Notes under the pieces: model-generated
What the model was told of the DNA's origin: nothing
Database searches by the model: none
The model's input: the letters and a program-made list of their open reading frames with translations, nothing else
Part shown: positions 46,501 to 55,697 of the stretch, piece by piece
Position numbering within the stretch: position 1 is the first letter of the stretch
Layout of the letters: each line of letters begins with the position of its first letter
Assembly (NCBI GenBank): GCA_035578905.1
Contig: JAQJVL010000288.1
Coordinates: 1-64,000 of the forward strand
DNA: 64,000 nucleotides
Direction of reading: 5' to 3'
Source: Stictocephala bisonia
Lineage: Eukaryota; Arthropoda; Insecta; Hemiptera; Membracidae
Translations under genes and position numbers: made by a program

Positions 46501-49369
46501 TTTTGAATCACACTCAATATTTCCTTGAATCGGTTATTTTTCTTTTTTGTTGAACTCCTAAAAACAACGTAGGAGGTTTCATTATTTTACAAGTAGCCTA
46601 CCACAACGATATCTTTTCAAGGATTACAGCCAAAAGCCAAAACTGTTGTCTTTTTTTTAATTTCACCCTTTATTGACATTTTGTCATTCCTTATTCATTA
46701 TATATCACAATAGGAAAAATGTTTGCTAATTATATTAAATACATTTAAATTCATATATATTTTACAGATGCATTCGGTGGGTAACCAACTGCGGGCGAGA
46801 CGACTTCGCGGATCTGCCAGACAAGAAGCTGAAGTATCGAACTCTGTGCTCTCAACACTTTAAGAGGTCTGCATTTACAAACGACCTGAGAAACAAACTT
46901 CTGCGAAACCACCCTGCTGCAGTTCCTATTCCTTGGTTTGATCAGGAAGAAGACAACTGCGAAAATGAAGATCCTCAAGTGGAATCTGATTGTTTTGAAG
47001 AATCCACAAAGTCTGATCAATACAATGAAGTTGGAGGGAGTGAAGAGACGCTTCAGGATTTTAACAATCAATTCAAACCTCTATCTGAACTAAACAATGA
47101 TGACAAATTGAATGAACTAACACCACGTAGGAAGAAGTTGAAACAAACCATCACTAGACAAAAATCACTTCTAAAAAAGAAAACCAACAGCATTTATTTC
47201 ATAAAAAAGAGGACTACAATGTTTGATATCAAGACTGTAATTTCCAAATTACCTAAATTCATATCTGGAGATCCACTGACATTCATCACAATGCAACTGC
47301 GACACCAAACTCGATCGGAATGGACTGAAGAAGAAAAGCAGCTGGCCCTGTCAATCTACTACAAGGCACCAAACGTGTACAAATTTATGAGAGGAAGGGG
47401 TTTCAAACTGCCTTGCCTTAGTCTTATAAAAAAATGGATAAATGTAAACAATATTACTCCGGGGTTTACAACTGAAGTTTTTGATAAGGTGAAAGTCAAA
47501 GTTAAATCCATGACTGCAACTGAAAAACAATACGTTTTATTGTTTGATGAAATGTGTTTAAGAAAATCTCTGGAATATAACTCCAAGTTAGATTTGGTTG
47601 AAGGATTCGAGGATCTTGGGCCATTGGGAAGAAACCAGAAGATAGCAACACATGCAACAGTTTTTATGCTGCGAGGTATTAATGAACAATGGAAATGTCC
47701 CCTCGCATATGTGCTCTCAAACAACTCGTTAAAATCGCAAACTTTAGCATTGTTGTTGGACATTTGCATCGAAAAAGTCTTTGATGTAAATCTCGACTTA
47801 AAGGCCACTGTCTGCGATATGGGATCGACAAATGCAGCTGCATTGAAACTCTTGGGAGTTTCAAAAGATTTTCCCTATTACTGTTTTGGAGAAAAAAAGA
47901 TTTTCTGTTTATATGATTACCCTCATCTTCTAAAGTGTATCCGCAACACTTTGCTGAAAAGGGATTTTCTAGTGGACCATAAACCTGTGTCATGGGGAGA
48001 CATTTTAGAGTTTTATGAGATCGACAGGAAATCTGCTTCAGACTGCCGAGCTGCGCCGAAAATATCAGAACGGCATGTTAACCCGCAAGCATTTCAGAAG
48101 ATGAATGTGAAACTGGCAGCTCAAATTTTTAGTAATTCAGTTACGAGAGGGATGAAAGCTGCTGTTAATTTAGGACAGATGAAAAATGAAAGTAGTTTAA
48201 ATACAGCAACTTTTCTTGGCAAAATAAATGACATTACTGACTGTTTAAACAGCAAGCACTTAGACGACAAAAACCCATACAAGCAGCCACTATCGAAAAC
48301 CAACTTTGTTCCTCGAAATTGCTTGGAAGCCAGTATCCAGTATATACAGACCTGGAAGACTCTAGATGGTTCAAATCCTCCATGTTTTGACGGTCTCATC
48401 CAAACCATCAGGGGAATACTAGCATTATACGAGGAGATTTCTTCCAGTGGAAACAAATTTTTGTTAACTAATAGATTCAACCAGGACCCCATTGAGAATT
48501 TGTTTGGTGTTCTCAGACACAGGGGTGGTTACAACAGTAATCCATCTGCAAAGGAGTTCAGACGGAATCTCCAGCATGCTATATCCATCCGTTTACTGGA
48601 CCCTCCTGATACTGCAAATTGTGAACCAGATGGCGACGAAAATCTTCAAGTTCCATCAGTACTGCCAGTCGAAGAGCCACAAGAAGTTATCAACTCAGTC
48701 GAGCCTCACACCAGTGCCATCGCTTCATCCAACTTAGCCCCACAATGTAACACTCAACAACAGCTAGATCAAGATCACGTAGAAGTAACGGCCTTTGAAG
48801 ATAGTGTTGTATGTTACATATCCGGTTGGCTAGGGAAAAAATGTGTGGAGAAATTTTCCTGTGAAACGTGTAGGGCTACTCTTCTGAAAGAAAACTCCTT
48901 CTCTTTTATACCCCGTGAGTATCTTATCCTAATGAAATCGTTCACCAGACATACCGGAGAATTAGCCAGACTTAATAAGCCTTCGGATCTTCTACACAAC
49001 GTTGTAAAGTCTCAAGCATTGTGCTTTGTCCAGCTTTTTCCTAAGGTGATTGCCAGCACTGAAGTTGCCAAGACACTGGTAAAAGAATTGACCTTACACA
49101 CTGAAGAGACTCATCCGCAGTGGTTGATTGAGTGTAAAGTACACAAGTTGTTTATGATAGAGCTGTTAGTGAGATGTAAGATGTTTTACAGTGTAAAGTG
49201 GAAATCGAACGACATTAGAGACAAGGCTTTGTTAAACGTAAGGGTAAAGAGAGTGTCAGAGGGTGATCAAGTGAAACTGAATAAGAAGCTTAAAAATTCT
49301 GTCATGTATGACAGGCTACTGAAAAAACCAACATTGTGGATGTCTGCTAACTTTCTTCTTAATCTTTGA
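40576..49369 (+). CDS. P-element transposase, THAP9-like, two exons (40576-40676 and 46768-49369)
   Basis: Joining ATG at 40576 through the donor at 40677 (AG/GTAAGG) to the acceptor at 46767 (TTTACAG) keeps the frame and gives 900 residues, close to human THAP9 (about 903). Residues 1-90 form a THAP zinc finger: C7-x4-C12 and C61-x2-H64, with conserved P28, W38, F65 and the AVPIPW box at 85-90; the splice falls inside this domain. A charged coiled-coil-like stretch follows (about 145-175). The RNase H-like core shows D294 in LLFDEMCL, D384 in VCDMGSTNAA and E610 in NQDPIENLFGVLRHRGG, the likely DDE triad, with the usual insertion region between them. Near the C-terminus, YISGWLGKK and CETC match P/THAP9 patterns. 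There is no stop or frameshift. The THAP domain would bind element ends and the core would cut and join DNA in the nucleus. Residue roles are inferred by family resemblance. Confidence 0.93.
41380..42901 (-). pseudogene. MULE transposase 3' half, left arm
   Basis: Exons 42901-42682 and 41936-41380 on the minus strand. The first codes for MFTLHIVQNGNYVPLVF and ETFIVDFEQAIHNAVHDVW, the end of the MULE catalytic domain with the D of VDFEQA. The second begins after the splice with GCRFHLTQSWWRNIQHLGL, a strong MULE signature, and continues to a stop (about 186 residues). Splice phases agree (ITG/CRF). The start of the transposase, including the first catalytic Asp and any zinc finger, is missing because the arm ends at the palindrome centre. 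The reading frames are intact, so the inversion is recent. The intron contains an unrelated dispersed tail, TCGGGCAAAGCCGACGGGG. Confidence 0.82.
42979..44500 (+). pseudogene. MULE transposase 3' half, right arm
   Basis: Mirror copy of the left-arm gene: exons 42979-43198 and 43944-44500, giving the same predicted residues throughout. Donor ACAG/GTATG and acceptor TTTACAG/GA are clear. The second exon includes RTTNACEAFHSKFAQNFSS, a typical MULE C-terminal block with the putative catalytic Glu upstream of FHSKF. No promoter or start region accompanies it. It runs in the same direction as the P gene, whereas the left copy is antisense. Confidence 0.82.
45095..46767 (+). other. Remaining P-element intron, 3' part
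   Basis: AT-rich intron sequence with no open frame of note, ending in the acceptor TTTTACAG at 46760-46767. Together with 40677-40792 it would make an intron of about 1.8 kb before the MULE insertion. Confidence 0.7.
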
Positions 49370-49419
49370 ATATGCTTTTATTTCTTACTTGACACCATGT
49401 TTAGATTGTACATAATTTA

Positions 49420-50280
49420 ATAGTGTAAATAAAATATATATATTATTTTGCTGCGATGTATTTTTTTCATTAGTCTACAATATTACATAGTTGACATATT
49501 TTGTATATAATTTGTATATGTTTAAATAATTTATGTGTAGGTTATATATGTATATATAATTTTTTCATACCTGAGACCTAGTATCGAAATTTGTTTTATG
49601 TAAATAAAATCTGTGATTATGGTGCGATGTAATGTTTTGTAATTATGTTAACGATATCTAATAATGTTTTGTATAGTTTAAAGTTTAAGTAAATAATTGG
49701 CGGGTGTGTGTGTGTTTTTATGTATATATATATTAATTGTCATAACTAACCCCTTGCACATATATTATAAGAATATGTGGTGATGTAAATTTTAATAAGT
49801 AGGTCTACTGAATAATTTGTACAGTTTGAAGTTTGTAAATAATGTGGGGATAATTATATATGTCTTAACTGTCATTTTACATAAATTACATGTAATTAGG
49901 TGTAAATAGAAATGTATATGATCATGTTGCAATGTAGTATTTAGTATTTATATATGTTTTTTTGTACAGTTTGAACTTAGTAAATAAGTGTGTGTGTGTA
50001 AATATATGTTTATTTCATAACTGAGACTTAACATATATTGTGAATAATTAGATGTAAATAAAATATGTATATAATTATGCTGCAATGTTATTTTTAGTAA
50101 TTATATATACTGAATGTTTTTGTAGTTTACGTTTGTTTATAATTTTCGTGTATATATGTGTTATTCATAAGTGCCACTTCATATATCGTAAACAATTAGA
50201 TGTAAATGTGATATGTTAGTGGTTATGCTGCAATTTAATTTTAGTTAGTAGGTATTCTGAGTATGTTATAATGTTTGTCA
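49420..50280 (+). repeat. Degenerate tandem repeats of about 130-190 bp downstream of the P gene
   Basis: A block of the type GATGTAAATAAAATATGTAT, then GCTGCAATGT, then AGTTT-AAGT-AATAA, then TTCATAACTGAGACTTA, recurs about five times with heavy divergence. The region is non-coding and AT-rich. It lies between the ORF and the right terminal repeat. Confidence 0.6.
49428..49433 (+). promoter_or_regulatory. Polyadenylation signal of the P transposase gene
   Basis: AATAAA lies 58 bases after the stop codon and is followed by GT-rich sequence. Further AATAAA copies occur in the downstream degenerate repeats (for example near 49605 and 50057), so several 3' ends are possible. Confidence 0.5.
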
Positions 50281-50635
50281 GTTGAATGTTTTAATTTTGT
50301 TTTTTTTTTAATTTTGATTGTCACCGAACATAGATAGAAAATAGTTAATTGTGTTAACATTTGCAATACTTTTTCGGCGTCTATAAAGTACGTTTTCATT
50401 TTTGTTGAATAAACTTATTTTTTATAGTAAATTTACATTGTTTTTTTTTCCAATAACATCTCTATAATTAATTTATTAAAATCTCTGAATAGTCTATCAC
50501 TTTTCAATAGTTATTCGTTAAAATGTTTGCCCATTTACTTTTGTTAGTTATTTGTATGATAGTATATTCTTTCGGTTAGTATAACAATTCTTGAATCACA
50601 GATTAAATTGTTATAATCACACTACATTTATTACA

Positions 50636-50735
50636 GCAACAGTCCTTGGATTCTGTTAAAGCAACAGTGCTTGGATATTGTTAAAGCAACAGTGCTTGAA
50701 TATTGTTAAAGCAACAGTGCTTGTACAGTGTTAAT
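50636..50735 (+). repeat. 25-bp tandem repeat, 4 copies
   Basis: GCAACAGTGCTTGGATATTG recurs at 50636, 50661, 50686 and 50711 inside the P element, about 250 bp from the right terminal repeat. It could be an internal transposase or regulatory site cluster. Confidence 0.9.
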
Positions 50736-50987
50736 TCTAGGAGCAGTTCCAAAATAATTTATTCATCTTATAAAGTTTTGGGTTATCATAGGTTGATCTA
50801 CGATTTGATTATCAAAGCAAATATGAAAAAAAATTCGGCATCCAGCGATCACATCTTAAATTGTTAATTCAACATTTGGCAATGAAGTAGTGGAGAGTCT
50901 TTCAAGCAAGTGGCATCTCGGCCAAACCGCGGCGGCAGAGGGATAGCGAGAGCAGAGTCTGTGTAGAGGAAGCTCTTTTATACAGAC

Positions 50988-51262
50988 CACCAGGCAAACT
51001 TTCTCCTTTCGCACACAACCCTCGCTCCCTCTCTCTCTCGTACCCTCGACGCGCTCTCTCTCGCACCGAAGGCGAGCGCTCTCTCTCGCACCGAAGGCGC
51101 GCTCTCTCTCGCACCCTCTGCGAGATCTCCCTAGCACAGAAGGCAGGAAAATATTGACTGGAGAACTCTAGCGGCTAAGGCGAAAAGCAGCAATCTCAGA
51201 AAAAAAGTTGGTCTGAATTTGCTGTATAAGGAGTGTCCTTCTTATAGAGTGTGTATTCATTG
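50988..51262 (-). repeat. P element right terminal inverted repeat
   Basis: Inverse of 40014-40290, including the GAGAGAGCGC modules at about 51048-51115. The CGAGACG-type differences between the two ends are few. Followed at once by the CCTCTAA direct repeat. Confidence 0.9.
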
Positions 51263-51945
51263 CCTCTAAGCAGGTCTACACAATAGCAACTGACAGAATA
51301 CAACCGCACGGTGGATTTCGCGCTAAACTGTCGAATGAAAAGACCTACATACTTATAAAAATACCCAGAATTAAAATTTAATGCACCACAAATTTAGAAT
51401 TATATTGCATCAACTAAATTAACAAATATTTTATGATTACGCGAAATGAAAAAATAATATTTTTACTTATATTCACTGTATTATAATATATAAATACAGC
51501 ACAAGTGAACGTCACACAACACAAATTTATTACAATATAGGCTCAAAATGCACTAATATATTACAATGACAAAATGCACAAATATTATGGTGATCATTGC
51601 TAGATAAAAACTATTAATATATAAATGTATACAAGAGAAACATATTTTAAACACAGTCATTGAAATTTCCTTTCGGCTTTCAACGTGACATCCTCGCAGT
51701 AAAATGAAATTAAGGTAATGTTAATTTATTGAAGTGGTCGATATTGTCTATTAACACCCATCGAGCACCCTGGTCAACAATTACGAGGCGTGTTTTTAAA
51801 GTAAGTACCGTTTTTAAATTACGCCGCCGCAGCACTGCGGTCACCGTTTAGCGCATGCGTGCCGTGTAGCCACATCTGTTGGGAAGCCACAGATGCCATT
51901 ACGGAACCATCCGATCGAGTCTACATCTGTTTGCGTGATTTTAAA

Positions 51946-52214
51946 ATGACTCCACCTATTGAGAATCCCGCCAACTGTAAAGTGCGTGCTGTAATACGGT
52001 TTCTCTGTGTTCAAGGCTTCAAAGCAGTTGACATTCATCACCAAATCAGTGAAGTGTATGGTGAAAACATTATGAGTGATGGAATGGTTCGGAAATGGGT
52101 TAGGGCCTTTAAAGATGGCCGTACAAACTTTCATGATGAGGAACGAAGTGGGCGACCTTCAGTCATTACCGATGATCTGAAGTCATTGCCGAGTCATTAC
52201 CGTTCCTCATCATG
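51946..52214 (+). pseudogene. Mariner transposase N-terminal fragment, left arm
   Basis: From ATG at 51946 the frame reads MTPPIENPANCKVRAVIRFL and QISEVYGENIMSDGMVRKWV, then GRTNFHDEERSGRPSVI. This is the helix-turn-helix DNA-binding part of mariner-type transposases followed by the SGRPS linker. It stops after about 90 codons when it runs into the inverted arm. No catalytic Asp is present. Confidence 0.85.
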
Positions 52215-52400
52215 AAAGTTTGTACGGCCATCTTTAAAGGCCCTAACCCATTTCCGAACCATTCCATCACTCATAATGTTTTCACCATACACTTCACTGA
52301 TTTGGTGATGAATGTCAACTGCTTTGAAGCCTTGAACACCGAGAAACCGTATTACAGCAGGCACTTTACAGTCGGCGGGATTTTCAATAGGTGGAGTAAT
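52202..52400 (-). pseudogene. Mariner transposase N-terminal fragment, right arm
   Basis: Inverted copy of the left fragment. The start codon is changed (ATT at 52400-52398), and a few residues differ (NPADCKVPAVIRFLGV against NPANCKVRAVIRFLCV on the left). It ends at the loop after the HDEER block. Confidence 0.82.
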
Positions 52401-52564
52401 TTTAAAATCACGCAAACAGATGTAGACTCGATCGGATGGTTCCGTAATGGCATCTGTGGCTTCCCAACAGATGTGGCTACACGGCACGCATGCGCTAAAC
52501 GGCGACCGCAGCGCTGCGGCGGCGTAATTTAAAAACGGTACTTACTTTAAAAACACGCCTCGTA

Positions 52565-54399
52565 GATTGTTCTAAAATACATTAGTACATTAATCTCTTA
52601 GTGATTTATTTAAGTACATTTCAAATACTTTCTTTTAAACGTTAATATTATACAAATAAAATTCCTTTCTTATAATCAATAAAAATATAATTCACTTGTG
52701 AAGTATTATTATTAAGGATTTGCATTTTTTTAAATATCAGAAGTGAAATAAGTAATGATAGTTTTTAAACAGACAGTACATTTATCTATGGACACATGAC
52801 AAGTTAATAGGTTCTCGTTTATTCTCCAAATTAACGAGCGTTTGCAGCACGTCGAACATTTGTGGACCGAGCGCGGTTGTCAGATTCTGTCAATTTTGTT
52901 TCTGCCACTCTCGTTCATTTTGGCAACGCTGCATTCACGGACGGGCATATAGAATGCAAGTATCAATTATAACGTTTTAGTAGTTTTTTACGGTAACTAA
53001 GCGCTTTTTTTTATGGTAAATTGAATGTTCCATTAGAATTCTTAAACATAGGTGCTATCAGTTAAGAACCCGTTAACACCATATTCGCGAGATGTTATCA
53101 GTTACGGGTGTATCTAGGAAACACTATGTAGGACGGTCATGAAAAATAATATGACAAACATTTAATATAGATTTTGTTTGAAAGGTTACGAAAAGTCTAT
53201 GATATCAACAGTCATATTTTTGATACTAGATAAAAACAGGACTTTGCATCTGTAGCCGTGTGTAAATAAAACAGGAGTGTGTGACCACGATGAAGAGTGT
53301 ACGGGAAAGTTATCATGAGGAGTGGGTTTAAAGTTCATCAAAGGTAAACCAGGTGTAATCAGATCGCTCATTTCCATGCTAAACGCGCTGTCTTCTGTAG
53401 TGAACTTTCCCTTTTTTGTTGTGTCTGGCGTTTGTGGACTGACCGCAGCTGTCATACCGGTCTGGAAGAGAACCAAAACTGGCCTTCCGTTTCTGCCTCT
53501 CTCGTTCATTTTGGCAACGCTGCACTCACGGACGGGCAGATAGAGCGCATGTTTCTTGAGAACAACATGTCCAGTTTTTCCTATACTATGAGCAATCTGT
53601 AATTAGTTATCTGTTATGTTAATTGGATGACAGACCCGTCATATGTTATTTCCCGAGTATGTACTGAATATGAACTTGATCGTTCTCGCTGTATGAAGTT
53701 TGTGTAGATTGTTTTCTGGTAATTGTGAGATTAGGGGTAGGTTTTCATCAATATGTCTTACGTACATGGGTTGAACACTTAACGATGCATACGGGGTTTT
53801 CATTTAAACGGACCCACCCTAAGCTCTTCAAAACCCTTGAACAACGTACGAACGGTCGGTTGTTGATGCTTAGTCGAATGTATTTTGCTACAGATGTAGA
53901 AACTTGTAAAACTAATCAAATTTCCTCCGCAGGGTGAGATCCGTTATTTCTCAGCTGCCCTAAGGGTTTGATTTCTATCTGGGGCCAGTAAATGTCAGGT
54001 CGTATTTGCCTCTCCGAACCCCATTACGTCTGGTCTGGTCCAAGTTGACGCTTATCAGAGACTGGCTGAGTCCCTGGACTAACTCTATTGGACGTTCCTT
54101 CCTTCCAGTCTGCTAGCCATTACCACTGTCAGCTGTCACACATTTATCAAGTAATCATTTAAAATCTTTATATCGCCGTTTGTAGACGTTAATTAATAAT
54201 TATACATTTCAATAAATAAATGATAGATAAAAATGCCTTTATTACGAGCGATCGTCATTTTACAATGTTTTTTACAATAACTCATTGTCCTTAAAACTAA
54301 TTAAACTATATGAATAGTTTCTTTCCACATAATTAATAATCTCCTTTGTAGGTGTATAATATTTAACAAATTTTTGCTGGTCATGATGACAAAGGTTAA
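52565..54399. other. Non-coding with a diverged direct duplication
   Basis: About 52850-52975 and 53428-53565 share TCTCGTTCATTTTGGCAACG, CTGCA-TCACGGACGGGCA and a preceding TGTGGACTGACCGC-like block in the same orientation. They are two diverged copies of an unidentified repeat. No gene is supported. Confidence 0.5.
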
Positions 54400-54590
54400 C
54401 AAAGTTAAGTTAGGGCTAAATAGCCCTCTCTAAAATCTGTTGAGAGGACCAACGGCTTTACGTGACTTTCTAATCACGGGAGCGGCACAGGGGAAAAGCC
54501 GTTTGTAGCCATATCGGGAATCGAACCCGGACTGGCTGCGTGGCAAGCCTTCGCCCTAGCCCCTTAGCTTAAGCCGCTCCTAATATTAAT
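54400..54590 (-). repeat. tRNA-derived SINE, second family
   Basis: On the minus strand: GGAGCGGCTTAAGCTAAGGG (A-box region), then CACGCAGCCAGTC and the B box CCGGGTTCGATTCCCG. A body with CCCCTGTGCCGCTCCCGTGA and AAAGCCGTTGGTCC follows. There is no acceptor-stem pairing, so it is not a working tRNA gene. Confidence 0.65.
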
Positions 54591-54984
54591 TTTAAAACTT
54601 TCCCAGTTAGACATCGGATTTTACAGGGGAGATCATTATACAACTGTGGAGTAAAATGTGAGAAACCTCTTCTGCCAATATCCAATCTGACCATCGGAAA
54701 GTGACATGGTCCTCAAGTTTGACACTTGCATTTAAACTGATGTAGGTCTTACATTTTTTCAATAACTAAATTTAGTAATAGAAAATTAAGTTGTGTTAAT
54801 AAATTCATTTATACATACTAATGATGTAATGTTTCCTAAATGAGTAAAACAGAAAAACCTAAATCTTGAAATAATTTTAGTGTTAAAGTCTTAATTATAT
54901 ATTAGTTTGTTGATTACGTTAAGATATTTAACTAAACAATAACATTTTGTTTACAAACTCGGCATTGGTTTCAGCTTATTATGG

Positions 54985-55050
54985 AAATTATAACATTTGT
55001 TACTTGAACAGGACACAAATTATAACATTTGTTACTTGAACAGGACACAA
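54985..55050. repeat. 32-bp tandem duplication
   Basis: AAATTATAACATTTGTTACT starts at 54985 and again at 55017; the two units appear identical. Confidence 0.93.
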
Positions 55051-55234
55051 ATTATTTATTCTTTATCAAAGGTTGCGAGTAGCCGACAACAAGAAGTTGT
55101 TTTCCTATTTGCTGTCACGAACAACATCAAACAGTTATAATACATTAGTTCTCCTGTATGTATACTAAGCCGAGGTTTGACCCATTCGAGTATTGCTGTC
55201 CTATATAATGTCTCTTTAGTTTTAATGGGCGTAG

Positions 55235-55495
55235 TTGGTCAAAGTTCAGCTTCATACGTTAAGGGTCTCAGTTCGATCCCAGTCAGAGTCATAACTGAGG
55301 ATCAGATGACAACCAGTGGCTGTTCATTTGTCATTGGATTATAAATTAACGACTCTTTCTAATAAATATTCGGGCTTAGTTTGTTTCAATGACTACATTC
55401 CCACATTGACACTTATCACATTCATTCGAAATCCAATTTTTCCCATATCTTGATGATCGGCGTCTTAAGAATAGATAAATTAGTTTGAGAACAGA
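55235..55495 (+). repeat. tRNA-derived SINE copy
   Basis: B box AGTTCGATCCC at about 55270, body with GGCTGTTCATTTGTCATTGG (also in the 19730 copy), and tail TGATGATCGGCGTCTTAAGA followed by ATAGATAAAT. The same family and orientation as 19730-20085. Confidence 0.65.
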
Positions 55496-55612
55496 TCCAA
55501 TTGTTCTTAATACTTAACAACGCGTTATTATTAACATTTAGTCAGTTGATTATCTTACAGAAACAATCATTTGTACCTTTACGAAAAGGTATTGTTCACA
55601 TCAAATTAAGCC

Positions 55613-55697
55613 GTACATCAGTGTTACAACGTTCTAAGTTGTACATCAGTGTTACAACCTTCTAAGTTGTACATCAGAGTTACAACCGTCTGAGATT
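55613..55697. repeat. 28-bp tandem repeat, 3 copies
   Basis: GTACATCAGTGTTACAAC begins at 55613, 55641 and 55669. Confidence 0.92.

Larger units (their letters stand above)
40014..51262 (+). mobile_element. P-superfamily transposon, apparently complete, with a nested element
   Basis: The ends are CAATGAATACACACTC and its inverse GAGTGTGTATTCATTG, part of long terminal inverted repeats (40014-40290 and 50988-51262). The heptamer CCTCTAA lies at 40007-40013 and 51263-51269, flush with both ends. Known P-superfamily elements start with CA and make 7-8 bp duplications. Between the repeats is one plus-strand two-exon transposase gene (40576-49369) with a THAP domain and DDE-type core. The element is 11.2 kb, but 4.3 kb is a MULE-derived palindrome inside the intron, so the pre-insertion length was near 7 kb. 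Similar ends, flush duplication and intact ORF all suggest a relatively recent, possibly autonomous copy. Activity is not shown by sequence alone. Confidence 0.93.
51784..52562. mobile_element. Palindromic mariner-derived element
   Basis: Ends CGAGGCGTGTTTTTAAAGTA and its inverse are flanked by TA at 51782-51783 and 52563-52564, the mariner/Tc1 target duplication. Two arms of 361 bp (51784-52144 and 52202-52562) are inverted copies with a few percent mismatch around a 57-bp loop. Each arm holds a mariner 5' end plus the first 70 or so codons of the transposase. Lacking the catalytic DDD domain, the element is non-autonomous. The whole is 779 bp against about 1.3 kb for a full mariner. Confidence 0.9.
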
